Notes: generated by a model not told the origin, from the letters alone. A stretch of 59,250 bases of DNA from DASXSB01 sp036506275 (GCA_036506275.1 DASXSB010000084.1:1-59250); one strand, 5' to 3'; counted from the first letter of the stretch, positions 7,740 to 17,013 are shown. Program-made: numbers and translations.

Positions 7740-9269
7740 ATGCGCCGACCGACCGCCCTCGCCGTCCTCCTCGTCGTCGTGCTCGCCGCCGCCTCTTTCG
7801 CCCAGGATCGCGGGCGCGGCAAGGAGATCGTTGTCGGGCTCGGCGCCGAGCCCCGCACGCTGCTCGCGGTGACGATCGTGGACTGGACCACCAACACGCA
7901 GATCGAGCACATCTACGACCGGCTGCTCGACCGTGACGCGAAGACGCTGAAGCCGAAGCCGATGCTGGCCACGAGCTGGAAGCTGGTCAACGACACCACG
8001 TGGGAGTTCGCGCTCCGGCAGGGGGTGAAGTTCCACAACGGCGAGCCCTTCACCGCGCAGGCGGTGAAGGCGACGTTCGACTACATGCTCGATCCCGCCG
8101 CCAAGAGCCACTACGCGACGTCGTCCTACTGGAAGCCGGTGAAGGAAGTCCAGGTCGTCAACGACTACACCGTGCGGCTGATCACGGAGAAGCCGTACCC
8201 GAGCCTGCTCGACCACGCGGCGCTCACCGACTTCCTGGTCATGCCGGCGAAGGCGCTGCGGGAGCCGGGGGGCGTGCAGAAGCTGGCGCAGCATCCCATC
8301 GGCACCGGACCCTTCCGCTTCGTGGAGTGGAAGCGCGACGAACGGCTCGTGCTCGAGCGGAATCCCGACTATTGGGCCGGCCCCGCGGACGTGAGCCGGG
8401 TGACGTTCCGGTTCATCCCCGAGTTCAGCGCGCGCTTGGCGGCGCTGCTCTCGGGCGAGATCGACATCATGAAGGACGTCCCGCCCCAGGTGGCGGACAC
8501 CGTCGATCGGAGCGGCCGCGCCAAGGTGCGCGCGACGGTGTCGTCGCGGATCAATTACCTCGCCCTCGTGAACCTGAAGCCGGGGCCGATGCAGGACCTG
8601 CGCGTGCGCCGCGCCATGAATCACGCCGTCGACGTGGAGGAGCTCATCGCCCAGGTCCTGAAGGGACGGGCGACGCGCGTATGCGGCCCCCTGGCGCCCA
8701 CCAACGTCGACTACGCGCCCGTGGAGTGCTTCAAGCACGATCCCGAGCGGGCCCGCGCGCTCTTCAAGGAAGCGGGCGTCGATCCCGCCAAGCTCTCGCT
8801 CACGCTGGACACGCCGTCGGGCCGCTATCCGCTCGACAAGGACGTCTCCCTCGCCATCGCCGCTCAGCTCCAGCGCCTCGGCATCACCACCAACGTGGTG
8901 GCGAACGAGTGGGGTACGCATCTCGACAAGATCAAGAACCGCAACACGGGCGATCTCTTCTTCCTGGGCTGGGGCCCTGCCCTCTTCGGCCAGGGCACGA
9001 TGGAGCCACTCTTCCGCGCCGACCAGACGTACTCCTCCTACGGCAACAACAAGGTGCTCGACGAGAAGATCGCGCGCGCGGTCACGATCGTCGACGCCAA
9101 GGGACGCGCCGCCGCCTACGCCGAGCTCCAGAAGCTCGTCCACGAGGAGGCGCCGTGGGTCTTCCTCTGGCAGCAGCACGACCTCTACGGCGTGGCCGCC
9201 CACGTCGAATGGCAGCCGCGCGCCGACGAGAAAGTCTGGATGTACGAGGCGAAGGTGACGCCGAGATGA
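7740..9269 (+). CDS. ABC transporter substrate-binding protein, family 5 (peptide/solute)
   Basis: A 509-residue SBP_bac_5 protein. The ATG at 7740 has AAGGAG at good spacing and gives a clean signal peptide (RRPTALAVLLVVVLAAASFAQ) cut before about residue 22; an upstream GTG at 7716 lacks this. Family motifs include TWEFALRQGVKFHNGEPF, GTGPFRFVEWKRDERLVLERNPDYW and the RRAMNHAVDVEEL segment. It should deliver oligopeptides or similar solutes to the two permeases encoded just upstream. Its stop overlaps the amidohydrolase start. Confidence 0.9.
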   Translation: MRRPTALAVLLVVVLAAASFAQDRGRGKEIVVGLGAEPRTLLAVTIVDWTTNTQIEHIYDRLLDRDAKTLKPKPMLATSWKLVNDTTWEFALRQGVKFHNGEPFTAQAVKATFDYMLDPAAKSHYATSSYWKPVKEVQVVNDYTVRLITEKPYPSLLDHAALTDFLVMPAKALREPGGVQKLAQHPIGTGPFRFVEWKRDERLVLERNPDYWAGPADVSRVTFRFIPEFSARLAALLSGEIDIMKDVPPQVADTVDRSGRAKVRATVSSRINYLALVNLKPGPMQDLRVRRAMNHAVDVEELIAQVLKGRATRVCGPLAPTNVDYAPVECFKHDPERARALFKEAGVDPAKLSLTLDTPSGRYPLDKDVSLAIAAQLQRLGITTNVVANEWGTHLDKIKNRNTGDLFFLGWGPALFGQGTMEPLFRADQTYSSYGNNKVLDEKIARAVTIVDAKGRAAAYAELQKLVHEEAPWVFLWQQHDLYGVAAHVEWQPRADEKVWMYEAKVTPR

Positions 9270-10501
9270 CGATCACGGCGCTGACCAACGCTGTCCTGAT
9301 CGACTGCACGGGCGCCGATCCCGTGGAGGGGGCGGCGGTGGTGGTCGAGGACGGCCGCATCAAGGACGTGCTCGCGCACGGCAAGGTGGGCGCTCTTCCC
9401 GGGCGCGTGACCACGCTCGACTGCAAGGGCGCCACGCTCATGCCCGGACTCACCGACGCCCACGTCCACATCTGCGCCGTCGAGGGCAACATCACGGATC
9501 AGCACCGCCTGTATCCCCCGAGCCTCCTCGCCGCCAAGGCGCTGCGCCGCGCCGAGGAGTGCCTCCTGCAGGGCTTCACCACCATGCGCGACGCGGGAGG
9601 CGCGGACTACGGCTTCCGCGAGGCCATCAGCGAAGGTCTCTATCCGGGGCCGCGGATGCTGGTCTCCGGGAACTACCTCTCGCAGACGGGCGGTCACGGG
9701 GACAAGCGGAGGCGCGCGGAGTGGATGGCGCCCATCGAGTGCTGCGTCGGCATGGTGGGCTCCATCGCCGACGGTGAAGCGGAAGTCCGCAAGGCCGCCC
9801 GCGAGCAACTGCGTCGCGACGTCGATCAGATCAAGATCATGGCCTCGGGGGGCGCCATGTCGCCCGCCGACGAGCTGGACACCACGCAGTACACGGTGGC
9901 CGAGATGCGGGCGGCGGTGGAGGAAGCGCAGGCCGTCGGCAAGTACGTCCTGTCTCACGCCTACTCCGACACCGCGGTCCGGAACGCGATCGCCGCCGGC
10001 GTGCGCTCCATCGAGCACGGCAACCTGATCCGAGAAGGGGCGGCCAAGGCCATCAAGGACGCCGGGGCCTTTCTGGTGCCGACGATGGTGACGTACGAGG
10101 CGATCTATCGCGAGGGCAAGCGGTACGGGATCGGCGATCACCAGATCCAGAAGATCAACCTCGCGCGCGAGCAGAGCGTGCAGGGTCTCACCTACGCGTA
10201 CAAGGCCGGTTGCAAGATCGGCTCCGGCTCCGATCTCCTCGGCGACATGATGGTCCAGCGCACGGTGGAGTTCGAGCTGAAGGCGCAGGTGATGAAGCCG
10301 ATGGAAGTGCTGCTGTCGGCCACCAAGGTCAACGCCGAGCTGTTCCGCATGGCGGACCGCATCGGCACCGTGGAGCCCGGGAAGTACGCCGACCTCATCG
10401 TGGTGACCGGCAATCCGTTGAAGAATCTCCGCGTGTTCCAGAACCAGGACAACCTGCGCGTGATCATGAAGGGTGGCGCGCTCCACAAGCAGACCCTGTG
10501 A
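9266..10501 (+). CDS. Metal-dependent amidohydrolase (imidazolonepropionase / Xaa-Pro dipeptidase-like)
   Basis: A 411-residue amidohydrolase-superfamily enzyme with a binuclear metal site. Ligand motifs are DAHVHI (H66, H68), QIKIMASGG (candidate carboxylated lysine), LSHAY, IEHGN and the catalytic Asp in GSGSDLLGD. The C-terminal GTVEPGKYADLIVV re-enters the urease-like small domain. No signal peptide is present, so it is cytoplasmic. Close coupling to the peptide-type importer suggests it hydrolyses an imported dipeptide or N-acyl amino acid; related clusters act as prolidases or carboxypeptidases. Confidence 0.87.
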   Translation: MTITALTNAVLIDCTGADPVEGAAVVVEDGRIKDVLAHGKVGALPGRVTTLDCKGATLMPGLTDAHVHICAVEGNITDQHRLYPPSLLAAKALRRAEECLLQGFTTMRDAGGADYGFREAISEGLYPGPRMLVSGNYLSQTGGHGDKRRRAEWMAPIECCVGMVGSIADGEAEVRKAAREQLRRDVDQIKIMASGGAMSPADELDTTQYTVAEMRAAVEEAQAVGKYVLSHAYSDTAVRNAIAAGVRSIEHGNLIREGAAKAIKDAGAFLVPTMVTYEAIYREGKRYGIGDHQIQKINLAREQSVQGLTYAYKAGCKIGSGSDLLGDMMVQRTVEFELKAQVMKPMEVLLSATKVNAELFRMADRIGTVEPGKYADLIVVTGNPLKNLRVFQNQDNLRVIMKGGALHKQTL

Positions 10502-10508
10502 GGACGAC

Positions 10509-11270
10509 ATGACCGAGCACCGCGACGCGATCCTCGACCAGTTCACGCGCCAAGCCATCCCGTTCGCCACCGCGCCCTCCATTCGGGACGAAGCGGCGCT
10601 GCGCTTGATCGTGGAGTGGAGCGGCGCCGGCCCCGACGACACCGTGCTCGACGTGGCGTGCGGACCGGGACTGGTGGTGGCCGCCTTCGCGCGCGTGGCG
10701 CGACACGTGACCGGCATCGATCTCACGCCCGCCATGCTCGAGCGCGCGCGCGCCCACGCCGCCGAGCAGGGCCTCACCAACGTCTCCTGGCGTCTCGGCG
10801 ACGTCCTTCCCCTCCCGTGGCCGGACGCATCGTTCACCATCGTGACCGCGCGCTTCGCCTTCCATCACTTCCTCGATCCGTTCGCGGTCCTGCGCGAGAT
10901 GCGGCGCGTGTGCATTCCGGGTGGAACCGTGATGGTCGTCGACAGCGCGCCCGCCCCCGACAAGGCCGACGCCTTCAACGCGATGGAGCGGCTGCGCGAT
11001 CCCTCCCACGTGCGCGCGCTCCCGCTCGAGGAGCATCTCGAGCTCTTCCGCCGCGCCGGGCTCGAGGAGCCACGGGTGACGACGTACCGGCTGGAAGGCG
11101 AGCTGGAGGGCTTGCTCGCGCGCTCGTTCCCGAAGCCCGGCGATGCCGACGTCATTCGCGGGCTCTTCAGGGAGTCGCTCGCCGACGACGCGCTCGGGAT
11201 CCAGACCCGGCGTGACGGCGACGTCATCCGCTACGGCTTCCCGGTGGCCGTGATCGCCGCCCATCCCTGA
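10509..11270 (+). CDS. Class I SAM-dependent methyltransferase
   Basis: A 253-residue methyltransferase of the UbiE/Methyltransf_11 type. The SAM motif I is VLDVACGPGLVV, with ribose-binding VTGIDLTPAMLERAR, then VSWRLGDVLPLPWPDASF and TARFAFHHF as motifs II-III. I placed the start at the ATG 10509, six bases after the amidohydrolase stop. The acceptor is unknown; it is likely part of the same operon as the importer. Confidence 0.83.
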   Translation: MTEHRDAILDQFTRQAIPFATAPSIRDEAALRLIVEWSGAGPDDTVLDVACGPGLVVAAFARVARHVTGIDLTPAMLERARAHAAEQGLTNVSWRLGDVLPLPWPDASFTIVTARFAFHHFLDPFAVLREMRRVCIPGGTVMVVDSAPAPDKADAFNAMERLRDPSHVRALPLEEHLELFRRAGLEEPRVTTYRLEGELEGLLARSFPKPGDADVIRGLFRESLADDALGIQTRRDGDVIRYGFPVAVIAAHP

Positions 11271-11297
11271 ACGGCCGGCGCCGGCGGTGGGCGATGA

Positions 11298-11303
11298 TAG
11301 GGT
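11298..11303 (+). promoter_or_regulatory. -10-like box TAGGGT, leaderless-type
   Basis: TAGGGT ends 7 bases before the Dus ATG at 11311 and there is no Shine-Dalgarno, consistent with a leaderless message. Confidence 0.35.
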
Positions 11304-11310
11304 GAGATCG

Positions 11311-12210
11311 ATGACACTCGATCTCCGCCTGGCGCCCATGGCCGGCGTCACCAACGCGCCCTTCCGCCTCATCGCGCGCGAGTGCGGCGCGGGCTGGCTC
11401 ACGAGCGAGGAGCTCGACGCCCGCGCCCTCGTCGAGGGCAACGCGCGCACCCGGGATCTCGCGCGCTACCTGCCGGAGGAGCGACCGCTCGCCATGCAGC
11501 TCCTTGGTGGCGATCCCGACGTCCTCGCGGAAGCGGCACGTCGGCTGGAAGCCGCCGGCGCCGACGCCGTGGATCTGAACATGGGCTGTCCCGTCGCCAA
11601 GATCGTGGCCAAGGGCCAGGGCGCCGCCCTCATGGGCGACCCACTGGGCGCCGCGCTGATCTTTCGCGCCATGCGGAAGGCCATCACGGTGTCGCTCACC
11701 ATCAAGATCCGCGGCGGCTGGGACGACCGCACCGTCAACGCGGTGGAGATCGCGCACATCGCGGAGAGCGAGGGCGTGACCGGCATCACCGTGCACCCGC
11801 GCACGCGCTCGCAGCAGTACACGGGACGCGCGCCGTGGGAGGTGATCGCGAGCGTGGCGGCGGCCGTGCGCGTGCCGGTGATCGGCAACGGCGACGTGCG
11901 CAGCGTCGCCGATGCGCGCGCGATGATCGCCGCCACCGGCTGTGCCGGCGTCATGATCGGCCGCGGCGCCCTCGGCCGCCCGTGGGTGTTCGCGGGCCGC
12001 GAGGTCGCCGCCGCCGAGCGGGATACCATCATTCGCCGGCACTGCGCGCTGATCGAGGCGCATCTTCCGGAGCGGCTCGCGCTCGTGCAGATGAAGAAGC
12101 ACCTCGCGTGGTATTCGGAAGGGCGGCCGTTCTCGGCGCGGATGCGGCCACGGCTGTTCGCGGCGGCGACGCCCGCGGATGTCTACGACGTGTTCGGGGG
12201 CGCCTGGTAG
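11311..12210 (+). CDS. dusB: tRNA-dihydrouridine synthase
   Basis: A 299-residue FMN enzyme that reduces uridines in the tRNA D-loop. Diagnostic stretches are LAPMAGVTNAPFR (residues 7-19), DLNMGCPVAKI with the catalytic Cys93, TIKIRGGWDD, HPRTRSQQYTGRAPW and VMIGRGALGRPW (FMN phosphate site). A slightly upstream GTG at 11287 is possible, but the barrel begins right after the ATG used here. The last 28 bases overlap the convergent CYTH gene. Confidence 0.93.
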   Translation: MTLDLRLAPMAGVTNAPFRLIARECGAGWLTSEELDARALVEGNARTRDLARYLPEERPLAMQLLGGDPDVLAEAARRLEAAGADAVDLNMGCPVAKIVAKGQGAALMGDPLGAALIFRAMRKAITVSLTIKIRGGWDDRTVNAVEIAHIAESEGVTGITVHPRTRSQQYTGRAPWEVIASVAAAVRVPVIGNGDVRSVADARAMIAATGCAGVMIGRGALGRPWVFAGREVAAAERDTIIRRHCALIEAHLPERLALVQMKKHLAWYSEGRPFSARMRPRLFAAATPADVYDVFGGAW

Positions 12211-12770
12211 CGGCGGCGGCGCCGCGCGAGGAGGTCTCCATAGGATCGCGCCTGGACGGCCGCGGCGGCGAGTCCCAGCTGTTGTCGGAGCGCCGTCAGC
12301 TCGCGGGAGGCCGCGGTGAGCGCGCGGCGTCCGCGCACGACCTTCTTCAGCTCCACGAACGTGCCGAGCCCGTCCACGGTGTCGAGGAGCACCTGCACGC
12401 CTCGCCACCGCCAGCTCTCGCGGGTCTTCGCCACCATCGCCCGCACGCCGAGCGCCTGCTCCAGTAACGCGCGCAGCGCGCCGTCCGCACGCACGGGAAC
12501 GACGACCACGTCGCTGCGCTTGGCGGCCGCGAGGTTGGGCCTCTCGTAGTAGATGAGCTGCGCGGTTCCGCGCGCCTCGCGGAGCTTCAGGCGGCCGCGA
12601 GAGACCACGAAGTAGGTATCGATCTGGCGGACCGTACGCTCGTGCCGCGCACGGCCTCGCAACTGCGCGCGCACGGCGGCGAGATCGTCACAGCGCGCCT
12701 TCAGCTCGGCGAGGACGATCGTGCGGCGCGAGGACCTCAGTCGGAGCGGCCGCGGGCGGCGATCTCCCAC
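12183..12770 (-). CDS. CYTH-domain protein (class IV adenylate cyclase / thiamine triphosphatase-like)
   Basis: About 195 residues of CYTH fold, which binds triphosphate substrates in a beta tunnel with Mg. The N-terminal LAELKARCDDL aligns with the family ExExK strand (shortened), followed by VRQIDTYFVVSRGRLKLREA, IYYERPN and the C-terminal VDGLGTFVELK. That last strand is a strong class IV cyclase-like signature. The start is uncertain: GTG at 12770 overlaps the upstream gene by 34 bases, and a CTG at 12740 overlaps its stop by four. It may make cAMP or hydrolyse thiamine triphosphate or tripolyphosphate. Confidence 0.75.
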   Translation of the reverse strand: MGDRRPRPLRLRSSRRTIVLAELKARCDDLAAVRAQLRGRARHERTVRQIDTYFVVSRGRLKLREARGTAQLIYYERPNLAAAKRSDVVVVPVRADGALRALLEQALGVRAMVAKTRESWRWRGVQVLLDTVDGLGTFVELKKVVRGRRALTAASRELTALRQQLGLAAAAVQARSYGDLLARRRRRYQAPPNTS

Positions 12771-13837
12771 ACCGCCTCCACGCGTTCGCCGCGAACGGCG
12801 TGGATTCGATCGTAGAGGTTGATCGTCGGATCGCAGTGCGGCGGGAAGAATTCGATGCGCTCGCCGAGACGCGGCGCTCGATCGCGATCCACGATGGTGA
12901 GGCGGCCGTGCTCGTCGCCCGCCCACGTGAACGTCACGCCCGGCCGCTCCACCGCCACCGGCACGAGGGGCCGGTCCGTCGAGAACGACTTCAACCCGGC
13001 GTCGACCATGGCGCGATCGGCGGTGGGGACGCTGACCACGGTGGCGACGACCGTGAGCGCCATCTCGAAGGTCGTGAGGGCGTCGCCGGCACGACCGCCG
13101 ATCTGGCGATAGTCGAGGTCCATCACGCAGTACGAGCCCGCCTGGAGCTCGGTGAGCCCGGGGAGGGCGACGTCGATGTCGTGCGTACCCGTCGAGCCCC
13201 CCGCCACGATCTCCACCGGCACGCCCGCCTGCTCGAATCGCGCGCGTGTCTCCATCAGCGGCGTCATCGCCGCCAGCGACGCCTGGCGCCGTTCTTCCCA
13301 GCCCATCACGTGCGCGCACTGTCCCGCGTAGCCCTGCAGGCCGCGCAGACGCAGCGCCGACTCCGCCATCACGGCGCGCGCCATCGCGAGTGCCGGCTCC
13401 CCGGGCGCCACCCCGGTGCGACGCCCACCCACGTCGACGTCGACGAGCACGTTGACGGTCACGCCTTCGGCGCGGGCGGCGCGCGCGATGTCTTTCACGT
13501 TGTCCGCATTGTCGACGACGACGAGCGTATCGGGCGCCTGCGCGCACAGATGCATGAGCCGCCGCACGCTGGGCGGTGACACCGTCTCGGTGGTGATGAG
13601 CAGTCCCCGGATCCCCGCGCTCGCCATCACTTCCGCCTCGCCGAGCTTCGCGCACGCCACCCCGAGCGCGCCCGCCGCCACCTGTCGCCGCGCGATCTCG
13701 GGGCACTTGTGGGTCTTGGCGTGCGGCCTGATCTGCTTGCCGGCCGCGCGCACGTGGGCGGCCATCTTGGCGACGTTTCGATCGAAACGGTCGAGGTCGA
13801 GGAGCAGGGCCGGCGTCGGGATCTCGTCGCGCATCAT
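12737..13837 (-). CDS. D-threonine aldolase / D-serine dehydratase-like PLP enzyme
   Basis: A 366-residue fold-III PLP enzyme of the alanine-racemase superfamily. TPALLLDLDRFDRNVAKMA opens the protein, and RPHAKTHKCPEIARRQ carries the PLP lysine. ACAKLGEAEVMA and GGSTGTHDI follow, and the C-terminal PPHCDPTINLYD provides the His/Cys metal site typical of DSD1-type enzymes. It probably cleaves a D-3-hydroxyamino acid to glycine plus aldehyde, or dehydrates D-serine. The start is ATG 13837 (a second ATG follows at once). It is divergent from a class V aminotransferase, so glycine/glyoxylate metabolism is a plausible shared theme. Confidence 0.85.
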   Translation of the reverse strand: MMRDEIPTPALLLDLDRFDRNVAKMAAHVRAAGKQIRPHAKTHKCPEIARRQVAAGALGVACAKLGEAEVMASAGIRGLLITTETVSPPSVRRLMHLCAQAPDTLVVVDNADNVKDIARAARAEGVTVNVLVDVDVGGRRTGVAPGEPALAMARAVMAESALRLRGLQGYAGQCAHVMGWEERRQASLAAMTPLMETRARFEQAGVPVEIVAGGSTGTHDIDVALPGLTELQAGSYCVMDLDYRQIGGRAGDALTTFEMALTVVATVVSVPTADRAMVDAGLKSFSTDRPLVPVAVERPGVTFTWAGDEHGRLTIVDRDRAPRLGERIEFFPPHCDPTINLYDRIHAVRGERVEAVWEIAARGRSD

Positions 13838-13847
13838 CGGGAAGCGC

Positions 13848-13853
13848 AATCTA
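13848..13853 (-). promoter_or_regulatory. -10-like box TAGATT, leaderless-type
   Basis: Read on the minus strand TAGATT ends 10 bases before the ATG at 13837. It lies back to back with the aminotransferase promoter. Confidence 0.35.
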
Positions 13854-13863
13854 CCACAGTCGC

Positions 13864-13892
13864 TTGACCGACCCCTTCCCCACCCATAGACT
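13864..13892 (+). promoter_or_regulatory. Sigma-70-type promoter TTGACC-N17-TAGACT
   Basis: TTGACC (13864-13869), a 17-base spacer and TAGACT (13887-13892), ending 8 bases before the ATG at 13901. The expected start of transcription is at or just before the start codon, so the message should be leaderless. The same two hexamers with the same spacing occur at 20748-20776. Confidence 0.6.
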
Positions 13893-13900
13893 CGCCGGCG

Positions 13901-15058
13901 ATGCCAGGGCGGCCGTTCCTCCAGATTCCCGGTCCCACCCTCGTCCCCGAGCGCGTCGTGCGCGCGATGTCGCAGCCGGTGATCGACCATCGCGGCCCGA
14001 AGTTCGCGGCCCTGGTGGCGGAGTGTCTGGACGGCCTCAAGGAGGTCTTCCGCGCCACGCGCGGCCACATCGTTCTCTATCCGGGCTCGGGGACGGGCGC
14101 GTGGGAAGCCGCGATCGTGAACACGCTCTCGCCCGGCGATCACGTCCTCGCCTGCGTGAACGGCCACTTCTCCACGGGCTTCGCCAAGACCGCCACCGCC
14201 TACGGCATCGAGTGCGATCACCTGAACGTCGACTACGGCGAGGGCGTCCCCGCCGACGAGATCGAGCGCCGCCTGCGTGCCGACACCGCCCACGACGTGC
14301 GCGCCATCCTCGTCGTGCACAACGAGACGTCCACGGGCGTCACGTCCAACGTCGCCGCCGTCCGCGCCGCCATGAACCGCGCGCGCCACCCCGCGCTGCT
14401 GCTCGTGGATACGGTCTCGTCGCTGGCGTCGATCGATTTTCGCCTCGACGAGTGGGGCGTGGACGTCGCGCTCACCGGTCCTCAGAAGGGGCTGATGTTG
14501 CCGCCGGGGATGGCGATCCTCGCCGTGAGCGAGAAAGCGCTGACCGCGAGCGAGAAGGCGCGCTGCCCCCGCTCCTACTGGGACTGGCAGCCCGTGCTGG
14601 AGCGCAACCGTCGCGGCGAGTTCCCGTACACGCCCGCCACCACGCTGCTCTTCGGCCTCCGCGAAGCGCTCGCGATGCTACGAGAGGAGGGGCTGGAGAA
14701 CGTCTTCGCGCGCCACGCGCGCCTCGCGGAGGCGTGTCGTCGCGCCGTGCGCGCGCTCGGTCTCCAGATTCTCTGTCGCGACCCCGCCCTTTACTCCAAT
14801 ACCCTCACCGCCGTCGTCATGCCGGACGGCTTCGACTCCGACGACTTCGTCCGTCACGCCGCGCGCCGTCTCGACATGTCCCTCGGGGTCGGCCTCGGCG
14901 CCGTGAAAGGCAAGGTCTTCCGCATCGGCCACCTCGGGAGCCTCAACGAGCTGGAGCTGCTCGGCGGCCTCGCGGGCGTGGAGCTGATGCTGAAGGACTT
15001 CGGGATCCCGGTACGTCTGGGAGCGGGGGTGGCGGCGGCGCAAGAAGCCCTGCTCTGA
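13901..15058 (+). CDS. Class V PLP aminotransferase (alanine/serine-glyoxylate aminotransferase type)
   Basis: A 385-residue fold-I aminotransferase. It begins with the family's IPGPTLVPERV strand and VIDHRGPKF; YPGSGTGAWEAA contacts the cofactor phosphate, VDTVSSLAS carries the PLP-ring Asp, and ALTGPQKGLMLPPG holds the Schiff-base Lys196. It should move an amino group between serine or alanine and glyoxylate. It is divergent from the D-threonine-aldolase-like gene with a 63-base intergenic space holding both promoters. Confidence 0.88.
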   Translation: MPGRPFLQIPGPTLVPERVVRAMSQPVIDHRGPKFAALVAECLDGLKEVFRATRGHIVLYPGSGTGAWEAAIVNTLSPGDHVLACVNGHFSTGFAKTATAYGIECDHLNVDYGEGVPADEIERRLRADTAHDVRAILVVHNETSTGVTSNVAAVRAAMNRARHPALLLVDTVSSLASIDFRLDEWGVDVALTGPQKGLMLPPGMAILAVSEKALTASEKARCPRSYWDWQPVLERNRRGEFPYTPATTLLFGLREALAMLREEGLENVFARHARLAEACRRAVRALGLQILCRDPALYSNTLTAVVMPDGFDSDDFVRHAARRLDMSLGVGLGAVKGKVFRIGHLGSLNELELLGGLAGVELMLKDFGIPVRLGAGVAAAQEALL

Positions 15059-15782
15059 TCGCTGCTGGGACCCGCTGATTAAGAGTAGCAATCCGGACCA
15101 TACCCAAGACTGTCACGACGACTCAAGTGAGCAAGAACCGGACGGCGTGACGCGCGAACGGGCGGGACACCGTTGAGGATGTTACGCGCGCCGCGATTTT
15201 TCGCCTAGCGTTCTTGAACGGGTCTGGGTTAGGGTAAGGGCCGTCGCGGGCACGTCTAGCCCACGTTCTCATTCAAGCCCATGAAGTCAATTTGCGAGAG
15301 GGGATCCTTGCGCATTTCGATAGGGCACTCGATCTCTGCGACTGACCTCGAGTTCGTTCGTCGTGGTCGTCGCGGATCAACACGCTGACTTCTCGGGATC
15401 GACCGAAGATCGAGCCCGCCCGCTTGAAAACGTGATTGCTCTCATGGAGAGCATCGCGTTCGTCGAGGTCACGCGGCGACACGATTACGCCCGTCACACA
15501 CGCCGCGACCAGACCTGACGCGACGATCTGATCGCTATCGACCGTTGATCCGCGAAAGCCGGGAGATCTTCGCGGACGGCTGCCCGAAACCGAACGAAGA
15601 CACGCCGGAGCCGCCGTCGGCTCGAGACGCGGGGCGGATTTTGTCCCGCATGCCAACACAGGGGAACGCAATGACTGAGCGTCGCTGCTTGACTTTCGCC
15701 TCCGCTCAAGGTCGGCAGCGGCGAATTCTCTCCGCCCCCCGCGCCCAGCGTCGAGCAGTCTCCGCCGGACCTCGGCCCCGTC
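15059..15782. other. Gene-free stretch, about 720 bases, of lower G+C
   Basis: No convincing gene on either strand. Composition is visibly less G+C-rich than the flanks, and open frames here show no recognisable motif or signal peptide. From 15693 onwards the frame of the downstream hydrolase is open without a start codon and encodes a Pro/Ser-rich linker. I therefore read the right end as the residual 5' part of that gene. Confidence 0.6.
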
Positions 15783-16976
15783 GTGACGACCGCGCCGCCC
15801 CGGTCGGGCGGGCGCTTCGCCTTCAGCTACCCCCAGCTGCACGAGAGCACCTTCGAGGCAACCCACGCCGGCTTCGCGCAGACCTTTGCGGGCATGATGC
15901 ACAACCCGTCAGCCTTCACGCTGTGGCTGCGCGCGGGGGCCGACCCGCGCCTCCTGAATCCCGGCGGCGTCTTCATGAAGCACATCAACATTCGGACGAT
16001 CGACTCCACGCAGGAGGACTCTCAGATCGAGGGCCGACTCCCCTACACGTGGGTCAAGACGTATCACCCGGAGTGGGTCCTTCGGGACGTCTTCAACAAT
16101 CCCGTACGGCTCTTCCTTCCTACCGAGGAAGCGCTCGACTTCGGTAATCCGGCGCTGCTCGATTACGTGATGAATACGTGGCTGCCGCAGTACGTGATGG
16201 ACAGCACCGATTCCGACCCCGCCCGCGTGACCTGGTTCATGCAGGACGAAGGCGTGTTCACGCGGATGTTCATCAACTGCGGCGCGGGCGACACCGTCTG
16301 CGAGCGCTACAACTCCAACGAGGGCGTGCAGAGCGCGTGGGAAGCCTTCCTCGACGCCTTCCACGCGCGGTGGCCCAACAAGAGGATGGCCATCAACACG
16401 GGGCCGCTCGACTACGTGCCCACGCACGACCAGATGGCGTTCTTCACGCGCGTCATGTCCAAGGCCGACGGCTACTACAGCGAGTCCCTGACCAACGACG
16501 GCACCTATTGGGACGTCGATCCCAACGACAGCAAGCGCACCGCGCTCCTCACGACGATGGCGTTCGCGAGCTGGCTGGCGGACAGCAACAAGGTGTTCTT
16601 CCCGAACATCGGGGTGACGATGGCGGAGGAGCCGACGCAGACCCAGGTCGACTACGCGTGGGCGTTCTTCAACCTCATGCGCAGGGGCGACTTGCAGATG
16701 TTCTCCGTGATCACGAAGATGGGCAGGCAGTGGATCCCGCGACACTATCCGGAGATGGATCTCGACCTCGGCGCGCCGATCGAGAACGCGACCGAGGTCT
16801 ATCCGAACGTCTGGCGTCGCCAGTTCACAAACGCCATCGCGTACGTGAATTTCAGCGACGGGCCCGTCAGCATCGAGTTGCCGCCGGGGGCGTTCCGCAC
16901 CTCGGTCGGCGCCACCGTGACCTCGCCTATGACTCTCGGGAGCTTCGCGGGTCTGACGGTCTACCAATCCAACTGA
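15783..16976 (+). CDS. Putative glycoside hydrolase (GHL15-like TIM barrel), 5' end uncertain
   Basis: A 397-residue protein whose aromatic-rich repeats resemble the hypothetical glycosyl-hydrolase family GHL15. Examples are NIRTIDSTQ, WVKTYHPEWVLRD, VTWFMQDEGVF, NKRMAINTGPLDYVP and ADGYYSESLTN. The acidic residues in FMQDEG and YYSES are candidate catalytic groups. Such proteins are normally exported, yet no signal peptide is present after the GTG at 15783. The same frame stays open back to a TGA at 15690-15692 and reads a proline-rich linker (EFSPPPAPSVEQSPPDLG). This suggests that a signal or lipobox segment was lost or shifted out of frame. The substrate is unknown. Confidence 0.6.
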   Translation: MTTAPPRSGGRFAFSYPQLHESTFEATHAGFAQTFAGMMHNPSAFTLWLRAGADPRLLNPGGVFMKHINIRTIDSTQEDSQIEGRLPYTWVKTYHPEWVLRDVFNNPVRLFLPTEEALDFGNPALLDYVMNTWLPQYVMDSTDSDPARVTWFMQDEGVFTRMFINCGAGDTVCERYNSNEGVQSAWEAFLDAFHARWPNKRMAINTGPLDYVPTHDQMAFFTRVMSKADGYYSESLTNDGTYWDVDPNDSKRTALLTTMAFASWLADSNKVFFPNIGVTMAEEPTQTQVDYAWAFFNLMRRGDLQMFSVITKMGRQWIPRHYPEMDLDLGAPIENATEVYPNVWRRQFTNAIAYVNFSDGPVSIELPPGAFRTSVGATVTSPMTLGSFAGLTVYQSN

Positions 16977-17013
16977 CGGAACCAACTTTAATGTTAGTGG
17001 GCTAGTTCGAGAG

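Noticed and set aside
15273..15902. Minus-strand open frame of about 210 codons in the gene-free stretch
   Set aside because: No recognisable motif, no ribosome site and mixed composition; its first third is antisense to the hydrolase gene.
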